Positions 59,830 through 64,000 of a stretch of 64,000 nucleotides of DNA are shown here, one piece after another (position 1 is the stretch's first letter; every line of letters begins with the position of its first letter). Position numbers and translations under genes: made by a program. The DNA is from Sipunculus nudus (Eukaryota; Annelida; Sipuncula; Golfingiida; Sipunculidae). The stretch spans positions 54,210,659-54,274,658 of the forward strand of contig CM049313.1 in the NCBI GenBank assembly GCA_026874595.1, given 5' to 3'. The notes under the pieces are model-generated. The model saw nothing but the letters and a program-made list of their open reading frames with translations. It had not been told where the DNA came from and did not search any database.

Positions 59830-60215
59830 CAGCTTCTGTGGCTCAGGGGTAGAGTTCAGGACTTGAAGCCGGGAGATCATGAGTTTGAATCTAAGCCAGG
59901 CGGTGAGATTTTATCACGGTTAGCCCCCACCCAGGGTTAGTGCTCTGAAAGCTAAATGGGGAGACTTTGCCTAACAGTCATGTTTCACTGAAAAATGAGT
60001 GCACCTTTTGGGGGTTCCTTGGTGTTGTGACCAAGCAATGGGGATGACAAACACCAAGGACCCACAGGAGTGTTACACCTAGCCCTGTTGACACCAGGAT
60101 AACTGGGTATAAGCCCCTGTCATGTAGTCCAGAATAGAACTCTGCAGATGTACTTAGTAATAGTTAAGCAAGCATAAGGTTACCTCCACCAAATAAAAAA
60201 TGTAAAAAAAACTCC
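59830..60215 (+). mobile_element. tRNA-derived SINE
   Basis: The head (about 59830-59905) contains TGGCTCAGGGGT, matching an RNA polymerase III A box, and GAGTTTGAATCT, a near match to the B box, about 35 bp apart as in a tRNA gene. The body includes GGGGATGACAAACACCAAGG and CTAGCCCTGTTGACACC. The tail is A-rich (AAATAAAAAATGTAAAAAAA). It would be transcribed by RNA polymerase III and moved by a LINE. It is not a functional tRNA, since the cloverleaf arms do not pair properly and a long body follows. Confidence 0.7.
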
Positions 60216-60845
60216 ACTGGACAGCAGCAGCGAGTTATAGATTTGTTGGCAAAGCATAACCATGAGTACATCACAGCTGCCATACAGCCTTCAGACAAAG
60301 TCTGCACCATATCCAGCTTTCTACTTCTCAGCTATGTCTTTGCCTGCTGTATCCTGGTAAATGGGAATAAAGAATGGGAGCCCTACTCTACCTACAGGGT
60401 TTGCGGAGTTAGTATTGAACCTCCACACAGCATATGCATCCTCCGTATGCATAAAATGGGCTGTCTCAACCATGGGTGTAGTTCAGTCAAAACTTCGAAA
60501 AGGTTCATTGTGGAACATACAAACAAGCTTGTATCTACTTACAGGATGCTGCGTAGAAACCATGTTTTGGACTATTGGATTCACTGTGTTCTATGAAATA
60601 TAAGTCTAAACTATCTGAGTGTGTAAATATTGAACAACAATGTGTGCTTAATGAACAACTGATATATATTATTCAGTGGTTCTCTGTATATATGCTTATT
60701 TACTATGTTATATATTATTAATAAAAGGTTGTGGGAACCTGTGGGAAAAAGAGTTTCTTCCCTGACTTTTTTTTCTTCCCAGAAATTTCCTTTTCTTCCC
60801 TGAGAAGGGGAAAATACCTATCTTCCCAACAGGTTTGCCAACCCT

Positions 60846-62405
60846 GTACTTAGTACAATGGTAAAAACCTGGGTTTAACCCAGGTTGGGGAAAAATATGT
60901 TTTACCGGGGTTTTACCAAAGTTTTCATAAAAAATTTAATCAAAGTTTAAATAAAATGCTCTTATTTTTTCATACTCGATGAAAACTGACACAGGTAACA
61001 TGTAAACAGGTAAAAAAATAATTCATTTAATGTTTTTATCATGGTCAATTTCGGTCAATTTTACTCCATTTCAGTGAATAGTCTGTCCCAGCCAAGGACA
61101 GACTATTCTGTTCTACCTAGCCCTAGCACCTGTGCTCTCTTACTACGCTAAGCTGTGCAAGAGCCCTAGAAGATGATTTGAGGAAACTGGTGATTCCACA
61201 TGACAATTAAATTCTGATATTTTGTCTAAAAATGTCGTATTCGTTAGGAAATAAAGATATTCTAATCAAATACGCATATAACATACCACTTAGACAGTGT
61301 TTGTCTACTTCAAATGTTGATTTAGAATATGTATTATCCTATATAAACGGTGATACACAGGGAACGATGTGTGCTCTGGGTTTTCCCCCAGCCACAGCTG
61401 GCCGGCAGCCGCCTATGTAACCAGTGGTAACGGGCCGTGTTGGCTCAGCGAGCAAAGGTCAGGCAGTTCATTGTTTCAGATTCTGAGACAGTTTCAAGCG
61501 CAAGGGTTGCAAAGTTTTTAAAGTGAGTCTTGTTTACATACTAAAACATAATATTTATCTGAATTTCTTGGTCATTCGAATAAAGTACTATATCTCCCTC
61601 AGATTACTTATAGTTTCCTTGTCATAAACGCAATATTTGATTTTACACGATTTTTTTCCGACAAGGGTTTGAAGTTCTCCAGTTTACTCTGAAGCTTTTT
61701 ATGCGAGTCCTGGATACCGCCGCATTTAATGCAGTTATGTTCTACCCTGCACTTCTAGGGATATGGTCTTTGACTATGTCCGGGTTGGCTGTAATTGCTC
61801 TAAACCTTTGTGGTGGAATCAACAACTAGGATTCTCCTTTCATGCGTAATTGTTTATGCAGACAGCTAGCAGCGCGAATTGGAATATTGTGTCTTTGGAC
61901 GAGGCAATCTAAACCAAAGACATACATTCATAAAACTTGACCTGAGCGATAATAAAAGATCGAAGAAACTTTCTTATCATATGGTCATTATTACTCAATT
62001 TGAAGAGAATATTTTATGGGTTTTCGCATACCTAAGAAAACAGTGATGTGCCTGAAGACATTAGCTGGTAACATTGGCCTAGATGGGCCTATTGTCATAC
62101 TATATACTTACCGAAGGAGCTAACGACCACGTCCTGCCTGCCCGCAGATTCATATTTCCCGCCAGCACAAAGTAAATGCCGAAATCGTAACCTCCTATCA
62201 TATCCAAATATTTTCTTTTTGATTGGACGATAGGTGCTTTGAAACTTTTTACCCGCCAAATTCACAAGTTTGTTACGCCTGTAGACATGGGTAGGAAAAT
62301 ATATATGAAAAAGTGTCAGGTTCATTTTATTTATCGTCTATTAGTTTATGAGCCATCTTCCCCAGATGGAACCACTCTCCACATCATGAATAATGACTTA
62401 GAATG
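60846..62405. other. Lower-repeat sequence, no gene recognised
   Basis: It contains inverted repeats at 60866-60886 and 61076-61108. The stretch 61380-61510 is less AT-rich than its surroundings. Frames at 62095-62325 (minus) and 61232-61420 (plus) have no recognisable domain. It could hold a gene 5' region, but nothing proves it. Confidence 0.3.
61076..61108. repeat. Perfect 13-bp inverted repeat
   Basis: GAATAGTCTGTCC, loop CAGCCAA, GGACAGACTATTC. It is a strong hairpin-forming sequence with no mismatch. Confidence 0.95.
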
Positions 62406-63545
62406 GCACACACACACACACCTCGTTGTCCATGCAATCACATAAATTATTGCAACAGGTTATAAGTAAAAAGCCATATGTATTGTATTTAATAAAGTCC
62501 CCCCCCCTTATAAATAGGCCTATGTCTGATCTATATGAACTTTTTTTATAAGAGCAAAATATGGATGTCATATAAAAGCGGAATTGTGTCATATACGAAA
62601 CAATAAAAAAAAATTATCTTCATTTTGAGAGGAGGCTAGCAACACACAGTGACACATAGGCCTTAATCAAACATTAGTTATGTATTACGCCCACAATTAA
62701 GGAAAATTATGTTCAAATATACATCACTGAGTGCTGGTATAGACCATAAAGTTATATAAATAAAGTGTCAACTTATCTTAAAGTTAGTGTTGGGGAATTG
62801 AATCAGGTATAATGTTTTAAAAATAAGATATATTATGTTTCCAGTTTAGGTTTAATTAATTCTAATCCAGATTTATCTTTATAATGTATAAATCATTAAA
62901 TTTTTTTCTTAAAAATAAATGACATTTTCAGACTAAATTTAATAAAATTATACTATAAATACTGTCATGAAGCACTACAGCGATTTTTAACAAACATTTA
63001 ATTTTTCAACAAGGACAATGACACACGAACATGACATAAGACATAAAGATACCCTTGTTACAAATAAAACCAGAACTTAAAATAAGACAGCAGACAACTA
63101 ACTGAAAAATATTATATGACAACAAAAGTCATAAATGAACTGACCAATTCATTATTGACAAAATTTCACTCATAGTCTCCAAGGATTGATTTGCTACAAA
63201 ATTTCATTAATACATATAAAGACAAATGTCTTCAGATAAACTGTTATATCTGTAACAAACACAAAAAACCCTTAAAATAGATTACAAACTGTTATTTCAG
63301 TAACTCAGGTGGATAATCTTCCCAGTTTCTCACTAATTTTCCTCATTAAATCATATAATCTCATATTTTGTGAAATGTATAACACATAACCTGCATATTA
63401 TGTATTATGTATGTATATTTCTATATGTGTAATAGGTTGCTTTTGTGTCAGCAGATAAAAATCCTTAACAACAGTCTCCAGACACAATTAAAACAAAAAA
63501 TGATGTTGAATAATTGTTTATGGATACATTACTTTTATGTCAAAT

Positions 63546-63550
<5 letters not shown>
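62406..63550. other. Unassigned AT-rich sequence
   Basis: A short (CA)n lies at 62406-62421 and a C run at about 62501-62508. No gene is seen. Confidence 0.3.
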
Positions 63551-63578
<28 letters not shown>

Positions 63579-63580
63579 AT
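63551..63580. repeat. (TC)n microsatellite
   Basis: About 14 CT dinucleotides. A shorter (TA)n follows at about 63630-63644. Confidence 0.95.
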
Positions 63581-63644
63581 GGTAAACTGAACTATGGAAC
63601 CAACATTATAACCATAGTTATTAATAGGATATATATATATATAT

Positions 63645-64000
63645 GTTTTTGTGTGATTTGTACAATAGATTAAATGACATCCATTTGGGGAATTTTTTTA
63701 TATTATAAAAAATAGGAATTTTTACATATAACATGCATATTACAAAAATCATCCATACAGACTCAACATTGGCTGTATACATTTGGAGTTTTGGGCTAAA
63801 TTCTGTGTTATTACACTGATTGGTCTGAAATGTTTGGGCTAAAGTTAACCCCTGGGGAAATTACACACAAAAATTGGGAGAGGTGGCTGAGTTTGTGTGC
63901 CAATAAGGTGCGAAAAATGGATTTTTAGCATTTGACCGGGCTTTTGTGCACATGATCAGGTTAAAATTCAGCTAGGGTGTTCAAAATGCAGGATTTTACT
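63645..64000. other. Unassigned sequence at the window edge
   Basis: No supported frame, repeat or RNA gene. A feature extending beyond the window cannot be ruled out. Confidence 0.3.

Larger units (their letters stand above)
59142..60845. mobile_element. hAT-like non-autonomous element
   Basis: AGGGTTGGCA (59142-59151) and TGCCAACCCT (60836-60845) are perfect 10-bp inverted ends, and further inside both ends share CTTCC/GGAAG-rich sequence. TACTT lies next to both ends (with one extra G on the right). AGGGTTGGCA resembles hAT termini, but a full 8-bp duplication is not seen. It contains an 81-bp repeat and a SINE. Confidence 0.6.

Noticed and set aside
59830-59905. A tRNA gene
   Set aside because: The A and B boxes are present, but the arms do not form a proper cloverleaf and a SINE body plus A-rich tail follow.
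60243-60596. A 117-codon frame inside the hAT-like element
   Set aside because: No recognisable domain, overlapping frames of similar length, and location within a non-autonomous element.

Overview
The window is AT-rich metazoan DNA without an intact protein-coding gene. Long reading frames are almost absent. The only clear coding homology is one broken non-LTR retrotransposon reverse transcriptase. The rest is tandem repeats, microsatellites and many non-autonomous transposable elements. The overall style (tandem-core elements ending in ACGG runs and a terminal hairpin, Helitron-like elements, a tRNA-derived SINE, a CR1/jockey-like LINE) suggests a lophotrochozoan, most likely a bivalve mollusc. 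That assignment is inference from repeat style, not from a marker gene.

Layout. 0.36-1.16 kb is a CpG-dense 21-bp array with a 209-bp higher-order unit. About 2.3-4.6 kb is a 187-bp satellite with a three-monomer (561-bp) higher-order unit. 5-9 kb holds short MITE-like and diverged dispersed repeats and one weak exon candidate. 9.2-12.8 kb is a four-layer nest of mobile elements whose innermost member is a Helitron. 13.6-16.1 kb is a possible hAT-like foldback carrying a second Helitron, in which a 280-bp unit is repeated five times. 16.2-18.7 kb and 22.9-25.5 kb are long members of one terminal-hairpin element family (called family I here). 19.7-22.2 kb is a diverged 1.2-kb repeat whose copies carry different insertions. 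27.1-27.6 kb is a 74-bp minisatellite. 28.95-40.18 kb is an 11-kb array, also of about 74-bp units, each with a telomere-like GGGTTAGGG core and eight interspersed spacer units.

42.0-54.06 kb is a second nest. A family I/II element is interrupted by another family II element and then, within its own 3' hairpin, by an 8.6-kb element with CCCTTA termini. That element contains the LINE, and the LINE coding region is split by a further family I element. 54.2-55.8 kb is a 180-bp tandem array ending in a terminal hairpin, followed by a partial family I element to 57.3 kb. 59.1-60.85 kb is a hAT-like element holding 81-bp repeats and a tRNA-derived SINE. The last 3 kb looks lower in repeats, but I recognise no gene there.

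The main result is structural. Three families unrelated in body sequence end with the same order of signals: a GGAC-rich run, about 10-20 nt of spacer, ACTATA, a hairpin, then an A-rich end. Nesting gives nearly exact boundaries for several of them, which suggests one shared mobilising machinery not encoded in this window.
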